A stretch of 64,000 bases of DNA from JACMQX01 sp040385105 (GCA_040385105.1 JAZKHY010000049.1:1-64000), one strand, 5' to 3'; positions 47,065-56,212 are shown, numbered from the stretch's first letter. Notes: generated by a model not told the origin, from the letters alone. Numbers and translations are program-made.

Positions 47065-49088
47065 CATGCATTGCCATCGTCCAGGCCCGCATGGGATCCA
47101 CCCGTCTGCCTGACAAGGTGATGCTGCCTGTTGGCGGTGTTCCGATGATCGAGCTGCTGCTTTCAAGGCTTTCCCGTGCCCGTCGCGTTGACAGTATCGT
47201 GCTCGCCACTTCCACCGATCCGCGAAACGACCCGCTGGCCCGGCATGTGAGGAGCCTGGGCTACGAGGTGTACCACGGCAGCGAGGGCGACGTGCTGGAC
47301 CGCTACTACCGGGCAGCCGAAGGGCATTCGCCGGAAATTGTCATCCGGATCACTGGGGATTGCCCGCTGGTGGATCCACTGCTCGTGGACCAGGTCGTGG
47401 ATGCGTTCAGCCAGTCGGGGGTGGACTATCTCAGCAATACCAATCCTCCCACGTATCCCGACGGGCTGGATATCGAGGTGTTCACCTTCGCCGCACTTCG
47501 CCGGGCCTGGAAGGAGGCGACACTTTCCTATGATCGTGAGCACGTGACGCCGTACATGAAGGAGCCTGGCAGGTTCAGGGTTGGCAATGCTCCCGGAAGT
47601 GAGGATTTGTCGGATGAGCGCTGGACGGTCGACGAACCCGCAGACTATGAAGTCATCCTCAACATATGCAGGCACTTCGCGCCGCGTACCGATTTCAGCT
47701 GGCAGGAAGTGATGGCGCTGCGTCGCCAGAAGCCGGAACTGTTCATGCCAAACCTCACAATTCAACGCAATGAAGGAGCCCGAATGGGAACAGGCCAGAA
47801 ACTTTGGAAACGCGCCAAGCGTGTCATACCTGGAGGCAACATGCTGCTGTCCAAGCGGGCGGAGATGTTCGCGCCGGACCAATGGCCCGCCTACTACAGC
47901 AAATCCAGCGATTGCCGGGTCTGGGATCTTGACGGGCGTGAGTTCATCGACATGTCGATGATGGGTATTGGTACGAACACGCTTGGATACGCTCACCCCG
48001 AAGTCGATGATGCCGTGCGTGCCGTCGTCAGTGCGGGTAACCTCACAACACTCAACGCGCCAGAGGAGGTCTACCTTGCGGAGCGCCTCGTGGAAATGCA
48101 CCCGTGGGCGGACATGGTGCGTTTTGCGCGGTCAGGCGGGGAGGCAAACGCTGTATCAATCCGGATTGCGCGTGCTGCGGCCGGAAGGACCCAGGTGGCG
48201 ATCTGTGGCTACCATGGCTGGCACGACTGGTACCTTGCGGCAAACCTGGGCGACGCCGATCATCTGACCGGGCACCTGCTGCCAGGGCTCGAGGCCAACG
48301 GCGTGCCGCTGGACCTGCGCGGGTCGGTGCACACGTTCAGGTACAACCATTTTGAGGAGCTGCAGGCACTGGTTGACAGTCATCCGATCGGCGTCATAAA
48401 GATGGAAGTGTCTCGTAACCATGAACCTGCTGACGACTTCCTCGGGAAAATCCGGCGCCTTGCGACGGAGCGCGGAATCGTGCTGGTCTTTGACGAGTGC
48501 ACGTCGGGATTCCGCCAGACTTTTGGCGGCCTGCACAAGCAGTACGGTGTGGAGCCGGACATGGCCACATTCGGCAAGACCCTTGGGAACGGATATGCGG
48601 TCACTGCCGTTCTGGGCCGGCGTGAGATCATGGAAGCGGCGCAGACGACTTTCATCTCAAGCAGTTTCTGGACCGAGCGGATAGGGTCGGCCGCAGCGCT
48701 CAAGACGCTGGAGGTGATGGAGCGCGTGGAGTCTTGGGAGACGATCACCCGCCTGGGCAAGTCCGTCATTGCGGGCTGGAAGGATCTCGCTGCGCGGCAT
48801 GGACTCGACATTCAGGTGAGCGGGCTGCCGGCCCTTGCCAGTTTCTCGTTCGCAGGGCCGCAGGCGCTGGCTTTCAAGACCTTGATGGTTCAGGAAATGC
48901 TGGAAAAGGGCTATCTTGCCGGCCCGGGCTTTTATGCATCAACCGCACACACACCGGCAATCATCAGCGCGTATCTCGATGCCCTGGACCCGGTGTTTGC
49001 GCTGGTACGCAAGTGCCAGGATGGCATGGACGTCAAGGGGCTGCTCAAGGGCCCGGTCTGCCATGACGGATTCAAGCGGCTGAACTGA
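47061..49088 (+). CDS. Cytidylyltransferase (SpsF-like) fused to class III aminotransferase
   Basis: A 675-residue two-domain protein. Residues 1-235 are an SpsF/CMP-sugar cytidylyltransferase, starting CIAIVQARMGSTRLPDKV. Residues 242-675 are a PLP-dependent class III aminotransferase of the glutamate-1-semialdehyde-aminomutase type, with PLP-binding Lys506 in TFGKTLGNGYAV and DECTSGFR upstream. The linker RRQKPELFMPNLTIQRNEG is short. AAGGAG and an in-frame ATG at the domain border could also allow the aminotransferase to be made alone. It overlaps the aldo/keto reductase by 4 bases. Probably amino-sugar formation plus CMP activation of the NeuB product. Confidence 0.88.
   Translation: MTCIAIVQARMGSTRLPDKVMLPVGGVPMIELLLSRLSRARRVDSIVLATSTDPRNDPLARHVRSLGYEVYHGSEGDVLDRYYRAAEGHSPEIVIRITGDCPLVDPLLVDQVVDAFSQSGVDYLSNTNPPTYPDGLDIEVFTFAALRRAWKEATLSYDREHVTPYMKEPGRFRVGNAPGSEDLSDERWTVDEPADYEVILNICRHFAPRTDFSWQEVMALRRQKPELFMPNLTIQRNEGARMGTGQKLWKRAKRVIPGGNMLLSKRAEMFAPDQWPAYYSKSSDCRVWDLDGREFIDMSMMGIGTNTLGYAHPEVDDAVRAVVSAGNLTTLNAPEEVYLAERLVEMHPWADMVRFARSGGEANAVSIRIARAAAGRTQVAICGYHGWHDWYLAANLGDADHLTGHLLPGLEANGVPLDLRGSVHTFRYNHFEELQALVDSHPIGVIKMEVSRNHEPADDFLGKIRRLATERGIVLVFDECTSGFRQTFGGLHKQYGVEPDMATFGKTLGNGYAVTAVLGRREIMEAAQTTFISSSFWTERIGSAAALKTLEVMERVESWETITRLGKSVIAGWKDLAARHGLDIQVSGLPALASFSFAGPQALAFKTLMVQEMLEKGYLAGPGFYASTAHTPAIISAYLDALDPVFALVRKCQDGMDVKGLLKGPVCHDGFKRLN
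47773..47786 (+). promoter_or_regulatory. Internal ribosome-binding site and start inside the fusion gene
   Basis: AAGGAG at 47773-47778, five bases, then an in-frame ATG (MGTGQKLWKRAKRV) that would yield a 434-residue aminotransferase, a normal length for a stand-alone enzyme of this family. Confidence 0.5.
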
Positions 49089-49092
49089 CCTG

Positions 49093-50094
49093 TCAGGCCA
49101 TGGCGGCCTGGTTGAATGCGCGGATTTCCTCCACGCTCAGGAAGTGCGGATTGTTGCCCGAGTTGTATTCCTCACCCTGGGCCACCGGCGTGCCTTCGTC
49201 GCCCATCGCATCGCGAAGGTAGTTCATGTCGGCGGCGAAAAACCGGATGGTGGGCCGGATCACGAAATGCCTGCTGAATGACAGCGTGAGATGCGAGTCG
49301 TCGGAGGGGCACATGATTTCGTGCAGCTTCTCGCCCGGGCGGATGCCCACGACCTGCGTAGGAACGCCAGGCGCCATGGCCTCCGCCAGGTCGACCATCC
49401 GGATGGACGGAATCTTCGGCACGAAGATCTCGCCGCCCTGCATGCGCCGAAAATTGTCCAGCACGAAATCAACACCCTGCTGCAGGCTGATCCAGAAACG
49501 CGTCATGCGGGGATCGGTGATCGGCAGGCTTTTGGCACCTTCGGCCAACAACTTCATGAAGAGCGGAACTACCGAGCCGCGTGATCCAACGACATTGCCA
49601 TAGCGGACCACGGAGAACCGTGTGCGGCCGCCACCGACCATGTTGTTGGCAGCGACAAAGAGCTTGTCGGAAGCGAGCTTGGTCGCCCCATAGAGGTTGA
49701 TGGGGTTGGCGGCCTTGTCCGTGGACAGGGCAATGACTTTCTCGATATTGTTGGCGATCGCGGCCTTGATCACGTTTTCCGCGCCATGGATGTTGGTTTT
49801 GATGCACTCCATGGGGTTGTACTCCGCAGCGGGCACCTGCTTGAGGGCCGCAGCGTGGATCACGTAGTCAACGCCCTTCATCGCCTGGGACAGCCGCTCG
49901 CCATCACGGACATCACCGATGAAATAGCGCATGCAGTCCGCATTGAAGCGTTGCGCCATTTCATACTGCTTCAACTCGTCACGGGAAAACACGACAATCC
50001 GGCTTGGCTTGTAACCAGCGAGAATCGTCTGGACGTACTGGTGACCGAACGAGCCGGTGCCGCCCGTGATCAAGACGGATTTGTTGTTGAACAT
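49093..50094 (-). CDS. pseB: UDP-N-acetylglucosamine 4,6-dehydratase (inverting), PseB
   Basis: Converts UDP-GlcNAc to a UDP-4-keto-6-deoxy-L-altrose derivative, the first step of pseudaminic-type sugars. The 333-residue SDR has VLITGGTGSFGHQYV, VVFSRDELKQYEMA, the PseB-typical HAAALKQVPAAEYNPME and STDKAANPINLYGATK. No PseC, PseH or PseG partner is in the window, so its product may feed another route. Convergent with the fusion gene (4-base gap) and divergent from the WbpM-type gene. Confidence 0.92.
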   Translation of the reverse strand: MFNNKSVLITGGTGSFGHQYVQTILAGYKPSRIVVFSRDELKQYEMAQRFNADCMRYFIGDVRDGERLSQAMKGVDYVIHAAALKQVPAAEYNPMECIKTNIHGAENVIKAAIANNIEKVIALSTDKAANPINLYGATKLASDKLFVAANNMVGGGRTRFSVVRYGNVVGSRGSVVPLFMKLLAEGAKSLPITDPRMTRFWISLQQGVDFVLDNFRRMQGGEIFVPKIPSIRMVDLAEAMAPGVPTQVVGIRPGEKLHEIMCPSDDSHLTLSFSRHFVIRPTIRFFAADMNYLRDAMGDEGTPVAQGEEYNSGNNPHFLSVEEIRAFNQAAMA

Positions 50095-50133
50095 CCGGAC
50101 CCACTGTTTTTAGTCAAGTCCCAATAATAATCG

Positions 50134-51966
50134 ATGCCCATGCGTCAACTGCTCCCGAAAATCAATCCTGCCAATGCCGGAGCCGGCGTGATCGACGCCG
50201 TGCTCGTCGCCTGTGCCTGGTGGCTGGCGTTCTGGCTGCGGTTCAATCTTGATCTTGCGGACGAGTTTGCAGACATGGCGATCACCACTATCTGGTTGCC
50301 GGTTCTCGCGTATGGGGTGGCGCTGGCAGTGACGGGGGTCTATCGGCACGTGTGGCGCTTTGTGAGCCTGACGGAACTGCGGCGGCTGGGAGGAGGGCTC
50401 ATGGTCGGTGCGCTGTTTGCGACCGCCTCCGTCATGATGCTGCGCTTCCCGAATTTCCCCCGCTCGGTGCTGGTGCTCCACCCTCTGATCTGTCTGGTCT
50501 TGCTCGGGGCGGCGCGTGCAGGATCGCGCATGCTCGCCGAGCGCCAATCGGATGCGGCTACCAACTCACGGCCTCTGCTGATTGTGGGTTCCCTCAAGGA
50601 TGCATCTGATGCCTTGCGGGCTTTGAAGACGTCCAGCCAGTGGCATGCGGCAGGCATCGTGTCCCCTTTGGAGGGGGAGCGGGGGAAATCCCTGCAGAAC
50701 ATTCCCGTATTGGGCGTCCTCGCGCGGATTGCTGACATTGCTGCTGCGACCGGAGCGTCCACTGCGCTGGTGGCCAGCCCGCCCGGCTCAGCCGAGCGCC
50801 GCGAGGTGCTGCTGCAGTCCAGTGGCGCGGGCCTGACCCTGCTGACGATGCCGCGCCCCGACGACTGGCTGCGTGCGGAGAATTCCGGGCTGCGCAGGAT
50901 TGAGCTTGAGGACCTGTTGGGGCGCGACGCAGTCCATCTTGACATCCAGGGCCTGTCTGAACTCCTCTCGGGACAGACCGTGTTGGTGACTGGTGCGGGC
51001 GGCTCCATCGGTTCGGAGTTGTGCCGCCAGATCGCACGCTTCGGCGTGGCCCGCCTTGTCTGCGTGGACATTTCGGAGTTCTCGGTCTACCGGCTCGAAC
51101 AGGAGCTGCGCGAGGCGCATCCACAGATGAAAGGCCTGTACTACACGGCCAACGTCCGGGAGCCGGAGCGCTTGCAGGCGATTGCATCCCTGCATCGCCC
51201 CGCCGTGGTTTTCCATGCAGCAGCCTACAAGCACGTACCGCTCATGGAGGAACTCAACGAGGTCGAAGCCTTGCGCACCAATATCCTGGGCACCTTGCAT
51301 TCCGCGCGCATGGCCGGACAATGCGGCGCGAAAAGGTTTGTGTTGATTTCCACCGACAAGGCCGTCAATCCGACAAACGTCATGGGGGCCAGCAAGCGCA
51401 TGGCGGAACTGGTCGTACAGGGGGTTGCCGCGAATTTCCAGGCGACCCAGTTTGTCTCGGTGCGGTTTGGCAATGTGCTGGGTTCCAGCGGCTCGGTAGT
51501 GCCGTTGTTCAGCGAGCAGATTGCGCGAGGCGGCCCTGTAACAGTGACGCATCCCGACATCGTGCGGTACTTCATGACCATACCGGAGGCGGCCCAGTTG
51601 GTCCTGCAGGCCGGGTTGATGGGACGGTCCGGCCAGATATTCGTGCTGGACATGGGTGAGCCCATGAAGATTGTGGATCTCGCGCGGCTTCTGATCCGCC
51701 TGTCGGGAAAGACTGAACAGGATGTGCCGATCAGCTATACGGGACTGCGTCCCGGCGAAAAGCTCTATGAGGAACTGCTTGCCGATGATGAAACCACCGA
51801 ACCCACGCCGCACCCTAAACTGCGCGTTGCCAAGACTTCTGGTGGGCAATCTGTTGACATAGGCGCGGTGGTGGACTGGATTGCGGCGGCTGGCCCTGCG
51901 CCAATGGCGTCGTCATTGCGCGAATGGCTGCGCACTCAGGTGCCCGAATACTCCGCCCCGCCCTGA
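50134..51966 (+). CDS. WbpM/CapD-type membrane nucleoside-diphosphate-sugar 4,6-dehydratase
   Basis: A 610-residue protein with four N-terminal transmembrane helices (about 15-125), a CoA-binding-like Rossmann domain and a C-terminal SDR domain. The SDR domain has VLVTGAGGSIGSELC near 284. VFHAAAYKHVPLME and STDKAVNPTNVMGASKR follow; Met takes the place of the usual Tyr, as in WbpM and FlaA1. These enzymes turn UDP-GlcNAc into UDP-4-keto-6-deoxy-GlcNAc for O-antigen or capsule. Two ATG codons (50134 and 50140) compete; neither has a Shine-Dalgarno. Confidence 0.92.
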   Translation: MPMRQLLPKINPANAGAGVIDAVLVACAWWLAFWLRFNLDLADEFADMAITTIWLPVLAYGVALAVTGVYRHVWRFVSLTELRRLGGGLMVGALFATASVMMLRFPNFPRSVLVLHPLICLVLLGAARAGSRMLAERQSDAATNSRPLLIVGSLKDASDALRALKTSSQWHAAGIVSPLEGERGKSLQNIPVLGVLARIADIAAATGASTALVASPPGSAERREVLLQSSGAGLTLLTMPRPDDWLRAENSGLRRIELEDLLGRDAVHLDIQGLSELLSGQTVLVTGAGGSIGSELCRQIARFGVARLVCVDISEFSVYRLEQELREAHPQMKGLYYTANVREPERLQAIASLHRPAVVFHAAAYKHVPLMEELNEVEALRTNILGTLHSARMAGQCGAKRFVLISTDKAVNPTNVMGASKRMAELVVQGVAANFQATQFVSVRFGNVLGSSGSVVPLFSEQIARGGPVTVTHPDIVRYFMTIPEAAQLVLQAGLMGRSGQIFVLDMGEPMKIVDLARLLIRLSGKTEQDVPISYTGLRPGEKLYEELLADDETTEPTPHPKLRVAKTSGGQSVDIGAVVDWIAAAGPAPMASSLREWLRTQVPEYSAPP

Positions 51967-51992
51967 CCGGCAGGGGCGCCCGCTGCCTGCAG

Positions 51993-52628
51993 TCAGCCGG
52001 CAATCCCCGTCCGCGCCAGCACATCACTGACCAGCTCCAGCCTCACCAGCGGGTTGTCCAGCTCCATCAGCCTCTGCTTGAGTTCGAGCGGTAGCGGCAG
52101 CAGCTCGCACCAGCGGTTGGCGACCCAGCCGCAATCCTCGAGCTGAAAGGGTTCAAGAATGGGGAACTGCCCGGGCGCGCCTGCGCGCTGGCGCAGCGTG
52201 TTGATGACTTTTTCCAGCGCGGTGGCCGTGCCCTGAAGGTCCGGTGGAATCTGCACCGCCATGTCCATGTCCATGCGCTGAACATCGGCCACCCACAGGC
52301 CATGGCGCAGCTGGTCCCGCGAGGTGATCCGAAAGCGCTGGGCGCCGGTGCACTGGATGGCCATGAGGCCCGGGTTGGGTACCTCGAAGGAGGTGATGAC
52401 GGCCAGCGTCCCGACGGTGTTGAAGGTTTCAGCCCGCGCGCCGGCGACGCGCACCTCGGAGCCTTGGGTGAGGGAAACGACGCCAAACGGTGCACCGGCC
52501 TTGTGGCAGCGGGCGATCATGTCGAGGTAGCGGACCTCGAATATCCGCAGCGGCAGCAAACCGCCCGGAAAGAGCACGGTGCCCAGCGGAAACAGGGGAA
52601 GGGAGGAGAGCGTAAGGGCCTGCGACAT
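51993..52628 (-). CDS. LON substrate-binding domain protein
   Basis: A 211-residue stand-alone LON N-terminal domain protein, lacking the ATPase and protease parts of Lon. It shows LPLFPLGTVLFPGGLLPLRIFE and RYLDMIARC at the start, typical of the family. Function unknown; the domain binds unfolded or degron-bearing substrates in Lon. Marks the return to conserved genes after the glycan locus. Confidence 0.88.
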   Translation of the reverse strand: MSQALTLSSLPLFPLGTVLFPGGLLPLRIFEVRYLDMIARCHKAGAPFGVVSLTQGSEVRVAGARAETFNTVGTLAVITSFEVPNPGLMAIQCTGAQRFRITSRDQLRHGLWVADVQRMDMDMAVQIPPDLQGTATALEKVINTLRQRAGAPGQFPILEPFQLEDCGWVANRWCELLPLPLELKQRLMELDNPLVRLELVSDVLARTGIAG

Positions 52629-52680
52629 TCAGGAATTCTGCCTGACCGTTATCATCCCACGACATCATTGACCCGTGCAC

Positions 52681-53229
52681 ATGCTCTACCAAATCGTTGC
52701 CTTCCTGCTCGATGTTGCCACCGGCCTGCTGGGTGGTGCTTGCCTGCTGCGCCTGTACATGCAGTACCAGCGGGTGTCGTTCTCCAACCCGGTCGGGCGC
52801 GTGGTGTTTGCGCTGACGGACTGGCTGGTTCTTCCGCTGCGGCGCGTCATCCCGCCGGTGGGGCGATGGGACCTGTCCAGTCTGGTGGGGGCGTTCCTGC
52901 TGAAACTGGTGCAATTCGGCATCTTGCTGCTGCTGGCTGGCAGCGCCATGGGGTTCGTGTTGTTGCCGGTGCTGGCAGCCTTCGGCACGCTGCAACTGGC
53001 GATTTCAGCCATGACCGCGCTGATGATTGTCTATGCCGTCCTGTCGTGGGTGCAGCCTGGGTCGCCGCTGTATGACGTGATCGACAGGCTCTGCTCGCCG
53101 CTGCTGCGGCCCTTGCGCCGCGCCATCCCGCTGGTGGGCGGGGTTGACCTGTCGCCCCTTGCGCTGCTGGTGCTGCTGCAGGTTGCCGCCATCATCCTGG
53201 GGCATCTGCAGGCTTCGCTGCTCCGTTAG
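52681..53229 (+). CDS. YggT family membrane protein
   Basis: A 182-residue integral membrane protein made of two YggT repeats, with about five hydrophobic segments. Each repeat has an LRLYMQY- or SWVQPGSPLYDVIDR-type core followed by PLRRVIPP or PLRRAIPL. Homologues are linked to osmotic or cation stress and cell-surface assembly. I prefer the ATG (MLYQIVAF) over a GTG two codons earlier. The last 4 bases overlap the converging accD. Confidence 0.9.
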   Translation: MLYQIVAFLLDVATGLLGGACLLRLYMQYQRVSFSNPVGRVVFALTDWLVLPLRRVIPPVGRWDLSSLVGAFLLKLVQFGILLLLAGSAMGFVLLPVLAAFGTLQLAISAMTALMIVYAVLSWVQPGSPLYDVIDRLCSPLLRPLRRAIPLVGGVDLSPLALLVLLQVAAIILGHLQASLLR

Positions 53230-54098
53230 GACACGGCGTCCGCTGGCTGGCGCAGCAGCATGGCGAGGGTGTTCGCCACAGTCTTGCGCAGCTCGCGCCG
53301 GTCACAGATGAAGTCGATGGCGCCCTTTTGCTGCAGGAACTCGGCGCGCTGGAAGCCTTCGGGCAGCGTCACCCGCACAGTGGATTCGATCACCCGGGGG
53401 CCGGCAAAGCCGATCAGCGCCTTGGGCTCGGCAATCACCACATCGCCCACAAACGCAAAGCCTGCGCTTACCCCCCCCATGGTCGGGTCGGTCAGCACGC
53501 TCACGTAGGGCAGGCCCTTCTTGGCAAGGCGCGTGAGCGCGGCATTCGTCTTGGCCATTTGCATGAGGCTCAGCAAGCCTTCCTGCATGCGGGCACCGCC
53601 GGTGGCGGTGAAGCAGACGAATGGCACTTTCTGCTCGATGGCAGCATGGACGCCACGCACAAAGCGCTCGCCGACCACGCTTCCCATGCTGCCACCCATG
53701 AAATCAAACTCGAAGCATGCGGCCACCAGGCTGATGCTGTGGACGGCGCCGCCCATGACGATCAGCGCGTCGGTCTCGCCGGTGGATTCCAGCGCTTCTT
53801 TCAGGCGTTCGGGGTACTTGCGGCTGTCCTTGAACTTGAGCGCATCGACCGGGATGACTTCCTGGCCCAGTTCATAGCGGCCCTCGGCGTCCAGGAAGGC
53901 GTCAAGCCTGGCCCGGGCGCCAATGCGGTGGTGGTGGCTGCAGGTCGGGCAGACGTTCTGGTTCTGCTCCAGGTCGGTCTTGTACAGCACGGTTTCGCAG
54001 CTCGGGCACTTGACCCACAGGCCCTCGGGCACGGTGCGGCGGTCGGCCGGGTCGGTTTGCTGGATCTTCGGCGGGAGGAGCTTTTCAAGCCAGGACAT
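53226..54098 (-). CDS. accD: Acetyl-CoA carboxylase carboxyltransferase beta subunit
   Basis: Beta subunit of the carboxyltransferase that forms malonyl-CoA with AccA. The 290-residue protein has an N-terminal zinc ribbon (Cys31, Cys34, Cys50, Cys53) and a crotonase-fold domain with FTATGGARMQEG and GGVSAGFAFVGD. AGGAGAACACGC precedes the ATG. It follows trpA by 16 bases, the standard proteobacterial order. Confidence 0.97.
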   Translation of the reverse strand: MSWLEKLLPPKIQQTDPADRRTVPEGLWVKCPSCETVLYKTDLEQNQNVCPTCSHHHRIGARARLDAFLDAEGRYELGQEVIPVDALKFKDSRKYPERLKEALESTGETDALIVMGGAVHSISLVAACFEFDFMGGSMGSVVGERFVRGVHAAIEQKVPFVCFTATGGARMQEGLLSLMQMAKTNAALTRLAKKGLPYVSVLTDPTMGGVSAGFAFVGDVVIAEPKALIGFAGPRVIESTVRVTLPEGFQRAEFLQQKGAIDFICDRRELRKTVANTLAMLLRQPADAVS

Positions 54099-54114
54099 GC
54101 GTGTTCTCCTTCAA

Positions 54115-54927
54115 TTACTGAGAGTCTAGCGCGGTACGGATGCCCGCCAGGAATTCAGCCGCCGTTCCCACGACGGCTTCCCGGGGCTGGTTCTCGATCA
54201 GCTGGATGATCTTGCTGCCGATGACAACGGCGTCGGCCACCTTGCCCACGGCCCTTGCCGTGGCTGCATCGCGGATGCCGAAGCCGACGCCTACGGGAAT
54301 GCTCACATGCTTGCGGATGCGTGGCAGCATGGCTTCCACGGCATCGGTGTCCAGGTTGCCGGCACCCGTGACGCCCTTGAGCGAGACGTAGTAGACGTAG
54401 CCACTGGCCACCCGGGCCACCTGCGCCATGCGCTCGTCTGTGGAGGTGGGCGCCAGCAGGAAGATCAGGTCCATGCCGTGGGCACGCAGCTTGGCCGCGA
54501 AATCTTCGCACTCCTCGGGCGGGTAGTCCACGATGAGCACGCCGTCAACGCCCGCCGCGGATGCGTCACGGATGAACGCATCCCTGCCGTGCTTGAGGTC
54601 GTAGCGCTCAACGGGGTTGGCGTAGCCCATCAGGACCACGGGCGTGTTGGCGTCCTGCGAGCGGAACCGACGGACCATGTCCAGCACCTGGCGCGTGCCG
54701 ATACCCAGCGCCAGGGCCTTCTCGCCAGCCTTCTGGATCACCGGGCCGTCGGCCATCGGGTCGCTGAACGGGACGCCCAGTTCGATGATGTCCGCGCCTG
54801 AAGCGACCATGCCCAGCATGAGCTCGGGCGTGATGTCGGCGAACGGGAAACCGGCCGTCACATAGGGAATGAGCGCCTTGCGCCCCTGGGCCTTGAGCCG
54901 GGCCAATGTGGTGTCGATCCGGCTCAT
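54115..54927 (-). CDS. trpA: Tryptophan synthase alpha chain
   Basis: Splits indole-3-glycerol phosphate to indole and glyceraldehyde 3-phosphate. The 270-residue TIM barrel has catalytic Glu49 and Asp60 in IELGVPFSDPMADGP and phosphate-binding GFGIRDAAT. The ATG (MSRIDTTLARL) overlaps the trpB stop by 4 bases; a longer frame upstream lies inside trpB. Confidence 0.97.
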   Translation of the reverse strand: MSRIDTTLARLKAQGRKALIPYVTAGFPFADITPELMLGMVASGADIIELGVPFSDPMADGPVIQKAGEKALALGIGTRQVLDMVRRFRSQDANTPVVLMGYANPVERYDLKHGRDAFIRDASAAGVDGVLIVDYPPEECEDFAAKLRAHGMDLIFLLAPTSTDERMAQVARVASGYVYYVSLKGVTGAGNLDTDAVEAMLPRIRKHVSIPVGVGFGIRDAATARAVGKVADAVVIGSKIIQLIENQPREAVVGTAAEFLAGIRTALDSQ

Positions 54928-56204
54928 GGCGCCACCTTGCTGCCGTGGATGTCTGCCTTGTTGCCGCCTTTGACAGCGACGCCGCGCATGGACGGGCGGT
55001 CGTAGAAGTCGGCACCCGCGAGGTCGGCCACGGTGCCTATGTCCTTGTCGCCCCGGCCGGAGAGGTTGACCAGGATGCTCTGTTCGGGCTTCATGGCCCG
55101 GGCCAGCTTCATGGCATAAGCCACGGCATGGCTGGATTCCAGCGCGGGAATGATGCCTTCGGTGCGGCACAGGTAGTGAAACGCATCCAGCGCTTCCTTG
55201 TCGGTGATGCCGACATACTCAGCCCGGCCGATGTCCTTGAGCCAGGCATGTTCCGGCCCGACGCCGGGGTAGTCCAGGCCGGCGCTCACGCTGTGTGTTT
55301 CGGTGATCTGGCCGTCCTCGTCCTGCAGGATGTAGGTGCGGTTGCCATGCAGCACGCCGGGGCTGCCGCGCTGCAGCGATGCGGAATGCCGTCCACTGTC
55401 CAGGCCTTCGCCGGCGGCTTCGACGCCGATCAGGCGCGTGGATTCGAACGGGATGTAAGGGTGGAAGATGCCCATGGCATTGCTGCCACCGCCCACGCAG
55501 GCCACCACAACGTCGGGTTGCCGGCCCTCGTTCATGTCGGGCATCTGGGTGATGCATTCCTTGCCGATCACGCTCTGGAAGTCGCGCACCATCATCGGGT
55601 ACGGGTGCGGGCCGGCCACGGTGCCGATGATGTAGAAGGTGTTGTCCACATTGGCGACCCAGTCGCGCATGGCCTCGTTGAGCGCGTCCTTGAGTGTCTT
55701 GCTGCCGGACTCGACCGGCACCACGGTGGCTCCCAGCAGGTTCATGCGGTAAACGTTGGGACTCTGGCGCTTGACGTCCTCGCTGCCCATGTAGACCACG
55801 CATTCCAGCCCGTAGCGGGCGCAGATGGTGGCCGTGGCCACGCCGTGCTGGCCGGCGCCGGTCTCGGCAATCACGCGTGGCTTGCCCATGCGGCGCGCCA
55901 GCATGGCCTGGCCGATCACGTTGTTGATCTTGTGCGCGCCGGTGTGGTTCAGGTCTTCACGCTTGAGGTAGATCTGCGCGCCGCCCTGCTCGCGGCTGGT
56001 CCGCGCCGCATGGTAGACCGGGGAGGGGCGGCCGACGAAATGCTTGAGCTCGTAGTGGAATTCAGCGAGGAACTCCGGGTCGTGCTGGTACTTCGCATAG
56101 GCGCCCCGCAGTTCGCTGATGGCGTGGGTGAGGGTTTCGCTGACGAAGCTGCCCCCGTAGTTGCCGAAATGGCCCGCGGCATCGGGCTGGAGATACTGTG
56201 ACAT
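54924..56204 (-). CDS. trpB: Tryptophan synthase beta chain
   Basis: PLP enzyme that joins indole and serine to tryptophan. The 426-residue protein has PLP-binding Lys92 in NHTGAHKINN, ETGAGQHGVATAT and the glycine-rich GGGSNAMGIF. It forms the channelled complex with TrpA, to which it is translationally coupled. It starts 8 bases after trpF. Confidence 0.98.
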   Translation of the reverse strand: MSQYLQPDAAGHFGNYGGSFVSETLTHAISELRGAYAKYQHDPEFLAEFHYELKHFVGRPSPVYHAARTSREQGGAQIYLKREDLNHTGAHKINNVIGQAMLARRMGKPRVIAETGAGQHGVATATICARYGLECVVYMGSEDVKRQSPNVYRMNLLGATVVPVESGSKTLKDALNEAMRDWVANVDNTFYIIGTVAGPHPYPMMVRDFQSVIGKECITQMPDMNEGRQPDVVVACVGGGSNAMGIFHPYIPFESTRLIGVEAAGEGLDSGRHSASLQRGSPGVLHGNRTYILQDEDGQITETHSVSAGLDYPGVGPEHAWLKDIGRAEYVGITDKEALDAFHYLCRTEGIIPALESSHAVAYAMKLARAMKPEQSILVNLSGRGDKDIGTVADLAGADFYDRPSMRGVAVKGGNKADIHGSKVAP

Positions 56205-56212
56205 GGATGGTT

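Noticed and set aside
44100..50094. Standard pseudaminic or sialic acid operon
   Set aside because: Only PseB and a divergent NeuB-family protein are present; PseC, PseH, PseG, PseF, NeuC and typical NeuA are not in the window.
35944..51966. Integrated mobile element carrying the glycan genes
   Set aside because: No integrase, transposase, tRNA target, direct repeats or phage genes were seen at either edge; the locus may still have been exchanged by homologous recombination.
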